From NCBI GenBank assembly GCA_028712075.1, contig JAQTQX010000014.1, positions 1 through 64,000 of the forward strand: a stretch of DNA of 64,000 bases. Reading direction: 5' to 3'. This DNA is from Desulfuromonadaceae bacterium. Its GTDB lineage: Bacteria; Desulfobacterota; Desulfuromonadia; Geobacterales; Pseudopelobacteraceae. Below are positions 16,318 to 23,378 of the stretch, piece after piece (within the stretch, counting starts at the first letter, position 1; every line of letters begins with the position of its first letter). The notes under the pieces are model-generated. The model was not told the origin of the DNA, made no database searches, and saw nothing but the letters and a program-made list of their open reading frames with translations. Made by a program: the position numbers and the translations under genes.

Positions 16318-17733
16318 CTATGCAGCTTTACGGCTAGAATTGATTGATACAACATTACTTTCCTTCCCGCTAATAATGCTTTTTATCTTACGTTCTAAGG
16401 TTTCAAGTGCAACCTGCTTTTCATCGTCAAAATCATATTGATTATAGGTTGCATCAAGTTTGCCTTTTTTATGGTTTAATACCCGTTCCCGATGTTCTAA
16501 ACCTATCTTGCACTTTGCCATCAAGGTTGCCGCGCTTCTCCTTAGATCATGCGGGGTGAACTCCTCCACTTTTAAGCGGTTCTCTGTAACCGGTTTACCA
16601 TCGGCATCAAAAACAGGCTTATTGTTTATGAGTACCGGCCATTGTAAATTTCTACGAACAGCATGAGCAAGCGCCCGTGTTTCAATAGGCTGTTCTTTTG
16701 CCCCATGAGGACAAGGGAAGATATACCCCTTGTCAACTTCCTTCCCGGTCTTTGGGTCAATCATCACCTTGCCCGTCTTGTGGTCAATCATCTTCAAACT
16801 GCCGATTAATTCAAGCGCCGTATCGGTCAAATAAACGCGGTGAGTGACGTGATTCTTAGCCTGTGCTGTGTATATTGCTTCACCGGGAATTGTCCACCAC
16901 CTGCCGTCTATCTCTCCCCGGTGCATGGCCGATACTTCCCCAGGACGTTGAGCCGTAATTAGAACAAGCTTCAGTGCTCGCTTGACTTCATCGGATATTG
17001 AACAGCTATCAAGGATATTCCAGAAGGTTTTTATTTCGGTTTCAGTTAAAGCACGTTCGCGGGTGTTGTTCGGTGCATGAGCTTTAACGCCGATAAAAGG
17101 TGTATTTTCGAGAATATCTTTTTCAATCGCCCATGTGAACATTTTGCGAGTGATTTTTAAAATTTGATTTGATGTTGCAGGCGAACCCCTATCAACAATA
17201 CTTTGCAGTAATAAATTCACGTCACGCTTTGTAATATCTTTTGCTTTACGTTTGCCCCATTCCGGCAAAACTTCTTTATTCAACAATCGTTCATTATCTT
17301 TCCAATTACGATTTTCAATTTTTGCGTAACGCGTAATATATTCAGTAATCAGCTTTGAAACTGTAAGCGCCTTTTTATGTTCAGCGTCTTCTTCAATCCG
17401 GCGTTCAGCTTTCAACTTAATTTCTTTTACGGGGTCAACACCGTCTGCTTTTCCTTTGCGTAAATCATGCACCTTTGTCGATTGTTTCAAGTATTCAGCA
17501 CGTGCATCTTTCAGGCTAATTCCCGTTCCAGTTGCTTTTGCTGAATACTCCCCTAAGGTCAACAGCTTTTGCACTCCATCAAGCTTATATTTGAAAATGA
17601 ATGTTTTAGTGCCGGAAGGGTAGACCAGAACTCCAAAACCTTTTTCAGTCTTATTTTCTGACATGCAATAATAAGGTTTAGTATCTGGGTTAAGATTTTT
17701 TACAACGAGGTCATTTTGAAGGTTCATTTTCAT
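16318..17733 (-). CDS. P4-type tyrosine integrase of unit A
   Basis: 471 residues, with GGGGGAAG 5 bp before the ATG. The N-terminal 110 residues have the arm-binding pattern of P4 integrases (KPYYCMSENKTEKGFGVLVYPSGTKTFIFKYK, here split by the 20-residue rule into its parts, then LTLGEYSAKATG). A core-binding domain follows. Catalytic residues can be placed: Arg in ITAQRPGEVSAMHRGEI, His-x-x-Arg in FTPHDLRRSAATLMAK, and the Tyr near the end in DATYNQYDFD. Such integrases use tRNA 3' ends. The gene points away from the attachment site 17929-17973, which lies 196 bp behind its start, the usual arrangement. Confidence 0.93.
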   Translation of the reverse strand: MKMNLQNDLVVKNLNPDTKPYYCMSENKTEKGFGVLVYPSGTKTFIFKYKLDGVQKLLTLGEYSAKATGTGISLKDARAEYLKQSTKVHDLRKGKADGVDPVKEIKLKAERRIEEDAEHKKALTVSKLITEYITRYAKIENRNWKDNERLLNKEVLPEWGKRKAKDITKRDVNLLLQSIVDRGSPATSNQILKITRKMFTWAIEKDILENTPFIGVKAHAPNNTRERALTETEIKTFWNILDSCSISDEVKRALKLVLITAQRPGEVSAMHRGEIDGRWWTIPGEAIYTAQAKNHVTHRVYLTDTALELIGSLKMIDHKTGKVMIDPKTGKEVDKGYIFPCPHGAKEQPIETRALAHAVRRNLQWPVLINNKPVFDADGKPVTENRLKVEEFTPHDLRRSAATLMAKCKIGLEHRERVLNHKKGKLDATYNQYDFDDEKQVALETLERKIKSIISGKESNVVSINSSRKAA

Positions 17734-17752
17734 AGCACTTCCCCCTTGAAAT

Positions 17753-17773
17753 CAATTCATACTTTATTCATAC
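17753..17773 (+). repeat. 11-bp doublet, right end of unit A
   Basis: CAATTCATAC followed by TTTATTCATAC, the same TTTATTCATAC motif and the same 11-bp period as at 8467-8488. It lies 155 bp before attachment-site copy 2 and upstream of the integrase start, so it could also overlap the integrase promoter. Confidence 0.5.
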
Positions 17774-17928
17774 TTTTAAGGCTTGTCGTATAAGAAATAT
17801 TTTGACATGCAAAGAATTGCATATAAGAAGAGAATTGCAGATATTTGCTTGATTGTCAACAGTTTATGCGGGGTGTGTGAAATATTCTGAAAGGTGAATA
17901 AATGCCCTGAAAGGTTGCTATGCCGTAA

Positions 17929-17973
17929 CTCCTAAGGAAGGGGCCGGACGTTCGAATCGTCTCGGGGACGCCA
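17929..17973 (+). repeat. Attachment-site copy 2 (junction of units A and B)
   Basis: 45 bases matching the 3' end of tRNA-Arg except for T to A and A to T at the two partners of one T-stem pair (GGTCG/CGACT becomes GGACG/CGTCT). The change keeps the stem intact, so this copy once served in a working tRNA and was supplied by an earlier element. Confidence 0.9.
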
Positions 17974-17981
17974 ATAAAAAC

Positions 17982-18011
17982 AAGGGCATACGGTCATCTT
18001 CCGTAGCCCTT
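17982..18011 (+). terminator. Terminator behind attachment-site copy 2
   Basis: AAGGGCATACGG and CCGTAGCCCTT form a stem with one mismatch/bulge around TCATCTT, followed by TTTTG. It is placed as behind the intact tRNA, so it probably terminated that tRNA before unit A inserted. Confidence 0.75.
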
Positions 18012-18360
18012 TTTTGTTGATGCAATATTTTTGTTGTCGTTTTGTTGTCGTTTTCTGGTCCGGCACAGTTTTGTTGTTTTTTTTGTCGAATAAATATTCT
18101 CTACAGCCTTACTCCACCATTTCCAGTGTTTGCCGACCATACCATACATAAGACAATCAATAATAAATTCATCAACTTGTAGTCTTGACTGTGACAATTC
18201 CCGTCAAGACAACGTCCAATTCCTGTCACTTTAACAGCTCATTTATATAACTTTTTTTAGTTTTACACGCTATCACCGCTGGTAATATAAATTGGTATTA
18301 ATGTTGCTGGTTACTCCGCATCGTTCTGGAATAAATCCGGAATTGATACCGGAGTTGTTT
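18012..18360. other. Non-coding start of unit B
   Basis: No convincing gene. It contains a perfect 11-bp tandem doublet (18031-18052) and T-rich DNA. Around 18188-18229 GTGACAATTCC and AATTCCTGTCAC form an imperfect inverted repeat that could be a mobile-element end. A 67-codon minus-strand frame at 17994-18197 runs through the terminator and doublet and is not supported. Confidence 0.5.
18031..18052 (+). repeat. 11-bp tandem doublet at the left end of unit B
   Basis: TTGTTGTCGTT repeated twice without a gap, 57 bp after attachment-site copy 2. The placing and period equal those of the doublet at 8467-8488, but the sequence is different, as expected for a different integrase. Confidence 0.45.
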
Positions 18361-19152
18361 ATGAAAAATGAAATATGCAAATTTACGATTGCTCAAAGCG
18401 AGCGGATCATAGGCATGGCGTTGTCAGTGGTCAGAGATTCTTATTACTGGTTGGATAGTCAGAAGCAGTATGATCTTGCGATGAATGTGTATTGTCACTT
18501 ATGCATACACAACGATTGTAAAAGGTTTCCTGACCCAGCGTACTCTGTAATTCAGACCCTGGTGCATAATAGAGCTGAGAATATGCGCCTCATCAGGAGG
18601 AAGTCAAAAGCGCAGCGAATGCTGGAAAAGAAACTTAATCGGTCTACTGAGGAAAATCTCCAGCTTGACGAACTGGCATCAGCACGGGCAATAAAATTAG
18701 TGTCCTATGAAGGTTTGGTTGAAGAATACGGCTACACTAAAGAGCTTGGATATACTGAAGATGTGGAAACGCAGATAATAAATTCAGACATCGAACGAAT
18801 ATACCGGATACTGCAGAACAAACCGTTTGCATTGAAAGTCGTCGCCCTAGTGCGGTACGGCTTTGAAATTAAAGAAATTGCCGGTATTTTGGATGTTTGT
18901 TACCACACAGTCCATTACAACCTGAACGGTTCAGTGGTTACCCCTCTGAAGCCGGAATTTAATGTACCAGCTGAAGAACTTGCCGCCAAATATCGTGCTG
19001 CTACTCTGGCAGCTATACCTGAACCACCGCCAACAGAACCTGCTGTCCCTACCCTTACACGTGTAGAACAATTTATGTTCGACTTTATGTCTGATTTCCC
19101 CTTTCTATCAAATCCATATCGTCAAAAGAAGCGTCCAGAAGCACGGAGATAA
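18361..19152 (+). CDS. HTH-containing protein, sigma-region-4-like, function unknown
   Basis: 263 residues from the ATG at 18361, with GGAG 7 bp upstream; a TTG at 18292 would lengthen it without a ribosome site. The middle part (LASARAIKLVSYEGLVEEYG) is helical. Residues about 160-195 (VVALVRYGFEIKEIAGILDV, then CYHTVHYNL) look like a helix-turn-helix of sigma region 4 type. The last 50 residues are proline-rich (PEPPPTEPAVP) and basic. It may be a regulator carried by the island. It begins a two-gene unit with the next gene, 5 bp away. Confidence 0.55.
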   Translation: MKNEICKFTIAQSERIIGMALSVVRDSYYWLDSQKQYDLAMNVYCHLCIHNDCKRFPDPAYSVIQTLVHNRAENMRLIRRKSKAQRMLEKKLNRSTEENLQLDELASARAIKLVSYEGLVEEYGYTKELGYTEDVETQIINSDIERIYRILQNKPFALKVVALVRYGFEIKEIAGILDVCYHTVHYNLNGSVVTPLKPEFNVPAEELAAKYRAATLAAIPEPPPTEPAVPTLTRVEQFMFDFMSDFPFLSNPYRQKKRPEARR

Positions 19153-19157
19153 TTATT

Positions 19158-19622
19158 ATGACCACAAAATATACGCCGGAAATTGTCGGAATTCACTATG
19201 ACATTCTCCATTACCCTTTTTGGACTTACGAGTTCAAAACGCTTAACCTGAAACAAACCAAAGTGACCAGAAAGTATATGCGGGGCGGTTACATTCTTGA
19301 AATTACAAATCCTCGAGCAACATTTCGCGATGCCGCCATTCTTCTTGGAGTTATCAAGCTTTACGAATTTAAAATCATGACTGGCGATTGTCGCAAGAAT
19401 GACATTAAGGATATTGATGAAAATGTTATTGGCTACTCCTATGTGATTACAACCACCGACAGGGAGCTTTGTAAATTCTGTGGCGTTTCCAAGGGTTCAT
19501 CCACGGTCACTATTCCCACAATGAGCATCAAGCGACGAGCACGGTCTCGTCCCAAGGGTGCTTCCGGGGTTGTGAGATGGTTGGCCAGTGAGCGACTGCC
19601 CATCCAGGGCTGCTCCATATAG
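19158..19622 (+). pseudogene. Hypothetical gene truncated by an IS3 remnant
   Basis: Read from MTTKYTPEIVGI. About the first 115 codons look like a genuine small protein (PFWTYEFKTLNLKQTKV, ATFRDAAILLGVIKLYEFK). From about 19505 on, the reading continues only on the antisense of the transposase sequence (basic run KRRARSRPKGAS), so the original C-terminus is gone. No family recognised. It follows the HTH gene by 5 bp and was probably co-transcribed with it. Confidence 0.55.
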
Positions 19623-19795
19623 AGTTTATCTATCTTCCGCATCATTTCAAGATCTCCGGAACGGAGACAAGATGCGGGGCCACGATAGTAGCTGGAGCAA
19701 GGAACCCCCAGAAGTTTGCAGCGACGTTCAATAGAAACTTCAGGATGTCCGATGGCGATTACCTGTTGTTTCTGCGCCCGGCCAAGTTCAGACTG
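19505..19795 (-). pseudogene. IS3 orfB (transposase) fragment
   Basis: The frame reads LGRAQKQQVIAIGHP, then ERRCKLLGVPCSSYYRG and KIDKLYMEQPWMGSRSLA, and DRARRLMLIVGI. This is the N-terminal part of an IS3 OrfB before the DDE core. The catalytic domain is missing. It lies in the other frame behind orfA, beside a TTTTTTG run that may have been the programmed frameshift site. Confidence 0.8.
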
Positions 19796-20067
19796 GGCAG
19801 ATGTGACAAAAAATCATTCTCAACCTTGAGCTTGCCGATCTGACGGTAAAGTTCGGCCAATTCGCTCTCGTAGCTGACTTCTTTCTTCTTGCGCTTGCCA
19901 AACAGGTCAGAGGCGTTTTCAGCAAGTTCCTGTTTCCAGCGGGTTATCTGAGTCGGATGGACTCCATACTCGGATGCAAGTTCTGCCAATGTCTTTGATT
20001 CGGATAATGCTGCCAAGGCAACCTTGGCCTTAAAATCTGCACTGTGACGTGTACGGTGTTGTGGCAT
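19759..20067 (-). CDS. IS3-family transposase OrfA
   Basis: 102 residues, full length for OrfA. N-terminal RTRHSADFKAKVALAALSES, helix-turn-helix TLAELASEYGVHPTQITRWK, then a leucine-zipper-like helix ELAELYRQIGKLKVEND. The protein would bind the element's ends and pair with OrfB. As orfB is cut, the element cannot move alone. Confidence 0.9.
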   Translation of the reverse strand: MPQHRTRHSADFKAKVALAALSESKTLAELASEYGVHPTQITRWKQELAENASDLFGKRKKKEVSYESELAELYRQIGKLKVENDFLSHLPSLNLAGRRNNR

Positions 20068-20148
20068 GGTATCTCTCCTTGTTTAGGTCGATCCATTGCT
20101 TATACACCTGTCTCAAAAATCGGCACCACTTCATTTGTCACAAAAAAA

Positions 20149-20174
20149 GGAGCTACAGCATAAGCCGTAACTCC
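20149..20174 (-). terminator. Terminator beside the tRNA-Pro fragment
   Basis: On the minus strand GGAGTTACGGC can pair with GCTGTAGCTCC around TTAT, followed by TTTTTTTG. It lies about 35 bp beyond the tRNA-Pro half, as if it had been that tRNA's terminator. Confidence 0.7.
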
Positions 20175-20211
20175 CGTATATTTTCCGCTAATTCAGATTG
20201 AATTATTACAA

Positions 20212-20257
20212 CGTCTGCTCCCGAAGCAGGTGCGCTACCAGGCTGCGCTACATCCCG
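20212..20257 (-). pseudogene. 5' half of tRNA-Pro (anticodon CGG)
   Basis: The minus strand reads CGGGATGTAGCGCAGCCTGG, then TAGCGCACCTGC, TTCGGGA and GCAG. This is the acceptor 5' strand, D-arm and anticodon arm of bacterial tRNA-Pro(CGG). Similarity stops after the anticodon stem; no T-arm or acceptor 3' strand follows. It is a broken tRNA. Confidence 0.75.
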
Positions 20258-20496
20258 AAGAGGTTTTTTTCTAGCACCGGCAAGGGGCTTGTGTCAAGGG
20301 GAAAACCGGATGAGAAGACCGGAGGGGATTCCGTTATTTCACTTTTGATTGTGTGGCTATTTGACCAACAGTGGTTTTAATTAAGATTGTAAGCATCTAA
20401 AATATTTATGCTAACAAAATTGGTATTATTTTTGCTCTTTTGCCTGTGATTTTACAGGTACATCAATCAATAAAATGAAATGAATAAGGAGTTCCT
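20258..20496. other. Intergenic region before the cytochrome
   Basis: No gene seen. It is AT-rich toward the right and contains the sigma-54-type promoter at 20420-20437 and an AGGAG ribosome site about 8 bp before the cytochrome start. Confidence 0.5.
20420..20437 (+). promoter_or_regulatory. Sigma-54-type (-24/-12) promoter for the nine-haem cytochrome
   Basis: TTGGTATTATTTTTGCTC has GG at 20422-20423 and GC at 20434-20435, exactly ten bases apart, with TGG and TTTGC contexts. It lies 60 bp before the cytochrome ATG. The -24 box has T instead of C after TTGG. Confidence 0.55.
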
Positions 20497-22407
20497 ATGT
20501 TTAAAAAAGTAATGCTACTGATGTTTACCCTGATTGCTGTTCCGGCGTTCGCTTTGGCTGCTGATTGGCAGATCACCGCAACCTCGACACCGGCCGGTTC
20601 GGCTCCGACAACCACAGTAGGCGTAACTAACGGTAATGTTACCCGAGTTTCTGGTACTGTTACAGCCGTAGACTTCACCCTTGCAGACACGCCCGCCGGA
20701 TACTCGCTGTCAAGCTTAGTGATTGACGGCAAATCGGTTAACCTCGCTGGCCCTTTTACCGTCAATAAAGGAGTCGGCAACAACTTGATCAACCACTATA
20801 TCGTGGCAAGGTACACTGAAGACGCCGCAAATACGTTCACGATCAAATCAATAGCTGCCCCTGGCGGCTGGATTTCAAAGTCACAGACGGTAGCGAATAA
20901 CGGTAGCGCAACATTTAGCATTGTTGCCAACCCAGGTTATACTCTAAGCAATGTTCTGGTTGACGGAGTAGCAACCGGTGATGTTGATGGTTCAGTGACA
21001 ATCAGCAACCTAATCGCCAACCACACGATCCAAGGTGTGTTTACGGAACAAAAAACATTGGCCGCAGTTCTCTCCATTCCACCTGCGTACACTGTCGGTG
21101 ACGTTTTTGAAGTTATCGGCAGCACGAAGCCGGGATACACCAGTGGCGTAACATACGACTGGTCGGGTACTACCTGTGATCGAGCCCCATCAGGCGTACC
21201 GGTTCTAGATGTGAATGGCAACCCGACCGGCGCGGAAAAATTACAGGTTGCCCCACGTCCCTATGCACCTGTTTACGGTACCTGCATAGTCAGCCTTGTC
21301 GTTACTGTTGACGGCCTGAGCAGCTCTGCCGTTGTATCGACAATCAGCAGATTAGTTGACAATGGTGTAACTAAATGCACCAGTTGCCACAACGGAACAG
21401 GCGGTCCCGATAAGTCTGCCTACCTGTCTTCAGGTCACTATGGAAAAGGGCTACAGCGTGTAACCTGCGTATATTGCCACAACCCTGAAAACAAACTGAG
21501 CCATGCATACAAACCGTATGACCAGATCCCTTCCTGCGCCACCTGCCACAACAGCCAATTTTGGATTGCAATTAACCATAAGCCTGGCATGAATGACGTG
21601 ACCAATAATACCTGTTACAAATGTCATGGATCCGGCCATACCGCTTCGCAAACATGTGTTGGCTGCCACGCGGTCGGCCTTAGCGCCGGTCCTGATTTTG
21701 GTGTAAACAACCTTGGAGTTCGCGCTATCACTTCCGAATTTAGCAAACAATCTCACCATGTTACCGGCGTAACTCTGAACGATGCCCACTGCGCTACCTG
21801 CCATCTGGAAGCTAACACTACCCATGGGTTACCTATCAATCCGGCTTTCCACATGACTGACGGCAAAGTGCATCTGCGTAACGTTGATAATAATGCTGAT
21901 ATCGCCTGGGATCCGGCCAATCCGGATCAAACTGCTATGGACACTTTCTGCATGGCCTGCCACGACGCCGAAGGCGCGACTTCTCAATATAGCCTTACCA
22001 TCCAACAGGGAGCCTTCAATAATGGTGTAGATGCCAGATACAGCACCGGAATAACGGCATCTCCGCTTAACCCGTTTGCCGACACTTTGTTCAACCAAAA
22101 TAACCAGCAGCCACGAAGTAGAGTGCCAGAAATTAACAAAGAGACTCATCACATTACAACAGCAGACCTTTACAACACTATACCACTTGGTACACCACTG
22201 AAATCTCCGACGCACTGTGCCGACTGCCATACGATTGGCCAGTACAAAGCAGGCTCTGCTGTAACTGCAAATGGCACTGCCACAACAGTGGTAATCGGTG
22301 CGCATGGTTCACAGAACAAGTACATGCTGCGTAACAGCAACGGCAGTGACAATACCGCAGATGCCACGACATACCCGGTCTGCTATCTCTGCCATTCTGC
22401 CCAATAG
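20497..22407 (+). CDS. Exported multihaem c-type cytochrome (nine CxxCH)
   Basis: 636 residues. A signal peptide (MFKKVMLLMFTLIAVPAFAL, then AADW). Residues about 25-290 are a haem-free, beta-rich part with a repeat-like stretch (GYTLSNVLVDGVATG, VDGSVTISNLIANHTIQGVF). From about residue 293 nine CxxCH sites follow: CTSCH, CVYCH, CATCH, CYKCH, CVGCH, CATCH, CMACH, CADCH, CYLCH, the last six residues from the end. Many isolated histidines could be distal ligands. It should carry electrons in the periplasm or at the cell surface. It is not one of the standard Omc types I can name. It lies in unit B with its own sigma-54-type promoter and terminator. Confidence 0.88.
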   Translation: MFKKVMLLMFTLIAVPAFALAADWQITATSTPAGSAPTTTVGVTNGNVTRVSGTVTAVDFTLADTPAGYSLSSLVIDGKSVNLAGPFTVNKGVGNNLINHYIVARYTEDAANTFTIKSIAAPGGWISKSQTVANNGSATFSIVANPGYTLSNVLVDGVATGDVDGSVTISNLIANHTIQGVFTEQKTLAAVLSIPPAYTVGDVFEVIGSTKPGYTSGVTYDWSGTTCDRAPSGVPVLDVNGNPTGAEKLQVAPRPYAPVYGTCIVSLVVTVDGLSSSAVVSTISRLVDNGVTKCTSCHNGTGGPDKSAYLSSGHYGKGLQRVTCVYCHNPENKLSHAYKPYDQIPSCATCHNSQFWIAINHKPGMNDVTNNTCYKCHGSGHTASQTCVGCHAVGLSAGPDFGVNNLGVRAITSEFSKQSHHVTGVTLNDAHCATCHLEANTTHGLPINPAFHMTDGKVHLRNVDNNADIAWDPANPDQTAMDTFCMACHDAEGATSQYSLTIQQGAFNNGVDARYSTGITASPLNPFADTLFNQNNQQPRSRVPEINKETHHITTADLYNTIPLGTPLKSPTHCADCHTIGQYKAGSAVTANGTATTVVIGAHGSQNKYMLRNSNGSDNTADATTYPVCYLCHSAQ

Positions 22408-22475
22408 AAAATTATGGTATCAGCGCGGGATATTTAAAGTAAGTATTGTTGGACCCTAAAATCATTGTCACTCTC

Positions 22476-22506
22476 AAGCCCCCTTGGCCCAACGCCATCG
22501 GGGCTT
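22476..22506 (+). terminator. Terminator of the nine-haem cytochrome
   Basis: AAGCCCC pairs with GGGGCTT around 17 bases, followed by TTTC, 68 bp after the stop. Confidence 0.65.
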
Positions 22507-22576
22507 TTTCATTTCCGGCTTCAGATCTGATCTCTCGGAGAAATCAGACATAAGCCTCCTGTTGGTACGAGGAAAG

Positions 22577-22631
22577 AGGCCCTTTTGTTTTTTCTCAGCA
22601 CGGAGGTGAAACTAATAGACATAATCTGATT
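22577..22631 (+). repeat. Non-coding repeat, copy 1
   Basis: About 55 bp beginning GGCCCTTTTG and ending ACATAATCTGATT. It aligns with 24553-24607 with one gap; the last 21 bases agree at 19 positions. Both copies start inside a hairpin terminator, so they are duplicated gene tails. Confidence 0.6.
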
Positions 22632-22734
22632 CCGGCGGCCCCCTTGACTCAATCCCCCACTACCCCCCTTTAGATAAAATATTTTCTGCGAGGCAATCAT
22701 CGTCATAGTGTAGCGCTCTTATGCCACCTCCCGT

Positions 22735-22756
22735 CTGTGTAATTCCTGTGTAATCG
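22735..22756 (+). repeat. 11-bp doublet near the right end of unit B
   Basis: CTGTGTAATTC then CTGTGTAATCG; CTGTGTAAT recurs with an 11-bp period. It lies 130 bp before attachment-site copy 3, close to the 155-bp distance of the corresponding doublet in unit A. Confidence 0.4.
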
Positions 22757-22885
22757 TGTTCAGGAAATGGCGGTTTCAGGTGGTATTTAATCGAAGAATG
22801 ATTGACATTGAAAACATGGTAATGATAGGAATATCAAAGGCTTTAGTATCAACCGGTATGTACTCAGGAAAGCAAAGTGAAAACG

Positions 22886-22928
22886 CCTAAGGAAGGGGCC
22901 GGTCGTTCGAATCGACTCGGGGACGCCA
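22886..22928 (+). repeat. Attachment-site copy 3 (right border of the island)
   Basis: 43 bases identical to 8373-8415, the 3' end of tRNA-Arg including CCA. A terminator and a repeat doublet follow. It is probably the displaced original tRNA end. Confidence 0.92.
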
Positions 22929-22936
22929 TTAAATTA

Positions 22937-22968
22937 AAGGGGTTACGGATTATGCCGCAACCCCTTTT
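22937..22968 (+). terminator. Terminator behind attachment-site copy 3
   Basis: AAAGGGGTTACGG and CCGCAACCCCTTT form a hairpin followed by TTG. Its placing equals that of the terminators behind the other two copies. Confidence 0.75.
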
Positions 22969-22969
22969 T

Positions 22970-22993
22970 GTATTAATGCCGTATTAATATGCC
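22970..22993 (+). repeat. 11-bp doublet right of attachment-site copy 3
   Basis: GTATTAATGCC followed by GTATTAATATGCC; the GTATTAAT core recurs with an 11-bp period. It starts 42 bp after the attachment site. Confidence 0.45.
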
Positions 22994-23257
22994 GGAATAA
23001 ATATTTTGAGACGGGGTGAAATGAGAAGAAATAGGCTGTATTTACTGATATGGACTCCTCGTCAAATTTTAGGATGTCCTATCAGGTTATCGTCTTCTCA
23101 ATACTCCTCAGGGAACAGCACAGTTGTTACCGACCGATCCCATTCGGTGATTACCCCAAAAAGGAAATTATGCTTCTGGTGGCCGGCCGAACAACTGGAG
23201 CGCTTGTTCATTCTTGTCAAACAACTCTTTGGTGAACTCACGGGTAAAGGACAAGTT

Positions 23258-23330
23258 GTCCCCGAGCCTTCCGCCACACATCCTCCTCGGTGGTGGTCTT
23301 GTCTTCTGGAGAATAAGGAAAACCGTGTAA
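23258..23330 (+). pseudogene. Decayed PEP-CTERM gene tail
   Basis: One frame reads VPEPSAT (23258 on); after a frameshift the next reads LLGGGLVFWRIRKTV and stop at 23328-23330. Together this is a complete PEP-CTERM sorting signal, closely like that of the intact gene ending at 24504. Upstream no exported protein frame is left. A terminator similar to that of the intact gene follows. Confidence 0.7.
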
Positions 23331-23348
23331 TATATTCCGACATTCACG

Positions 23349-23378
23349 AAGGGGCTAACAGAAACGAAGCCCTTTTTT
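23349..23378 (+). terminator. Terminator of the decayed PEP-CTERM gene
   Basis: AAGGGGCT and AAGCCCTT pair imperfectly around AACAGAAACG, followed by TTTT. It is a relative of the hairpin at 24531-24562. Confidence 0.6.

Larger units (their letters stand above)
8371..17973. mobile_element. Integrated phage-satellite-like element (unit A) in tRNA-Arg
   Basis: About 9.6 kb bounded by 45-bp repeats of the tRNA-Arg 3' end (8371-8415 and 17929-17973, two mismatches). Apart from two short plus-strand genes at the left end, all its genes run on the minus strand: integrase, a hypothetical gene, AlpA, a small coiled-coil gene, a PrimPol-like and a RepA-like gene, two small genes, an HK97 capsid protein, a P27 terminase small subunit, and a gene of a kind often seen beside terminases. 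Base composition is more AT-rich than the flanks. No portal, prohead protease, large terminase, tail or lysis gene is present, so it cannot make a virion alone. It resembles a satellite that uses a helper phage; that is inference. Confidence 0.85.
19505..20132 (-). mobile_element. Truncated IS3-family insertion sequence
   Basis: Contains a complete orfA and the first third of orfB on the minus strand; the rest of orfB and that end of the element are missing. The intact end is probably near TGAAGTGGTGCC (complement of 20121-20132), but no partner repeat is left to confirm it. The break at about 19505 lies inside the gene at 19158. Confidence 0.75.
22507..22885. other. Non-coding right part of unit B
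   Basis: No supported gene. It holds a hairpin (GCCTC/GAGGC, 22554-22580) running into T-rich DNA, a copy of the non-coding segment repeated at 24553-24607, and the doublet CTGTGTAATTC-CTGTGTAATCG at 22735-22756. Confidence 0.5.
17974..22928. mobile_element. Composite island remnant (unit B) between attachment-site copies 2 and 3
   Basis: About 5 kb between two tRNA-Arg 3'-end copies. It holds an HTH-type gene, a gene truncated by an IS3 remnant, half of a tRNA-Pro, a nine-haem cytochrome with its own promoter, and about 480 bp of non-coding DNA. No integrase is left. The repeat doublets at the two ends differ in sequence, so it may be built from more than one element. Confidence 0.65.

Noticed and set aside
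17994..18197. A minus-strand gene of 67 codons at the start of unit B
   Set aside because: It runs across the terminator and the 11-bp doublet; no ribosome site and no similarity seen.
22886..22928. A second complete tRNA-Arg
   Set aside because: Only the 3' 43 bases are present; the acceptor 5' strand and D-arm are missing.
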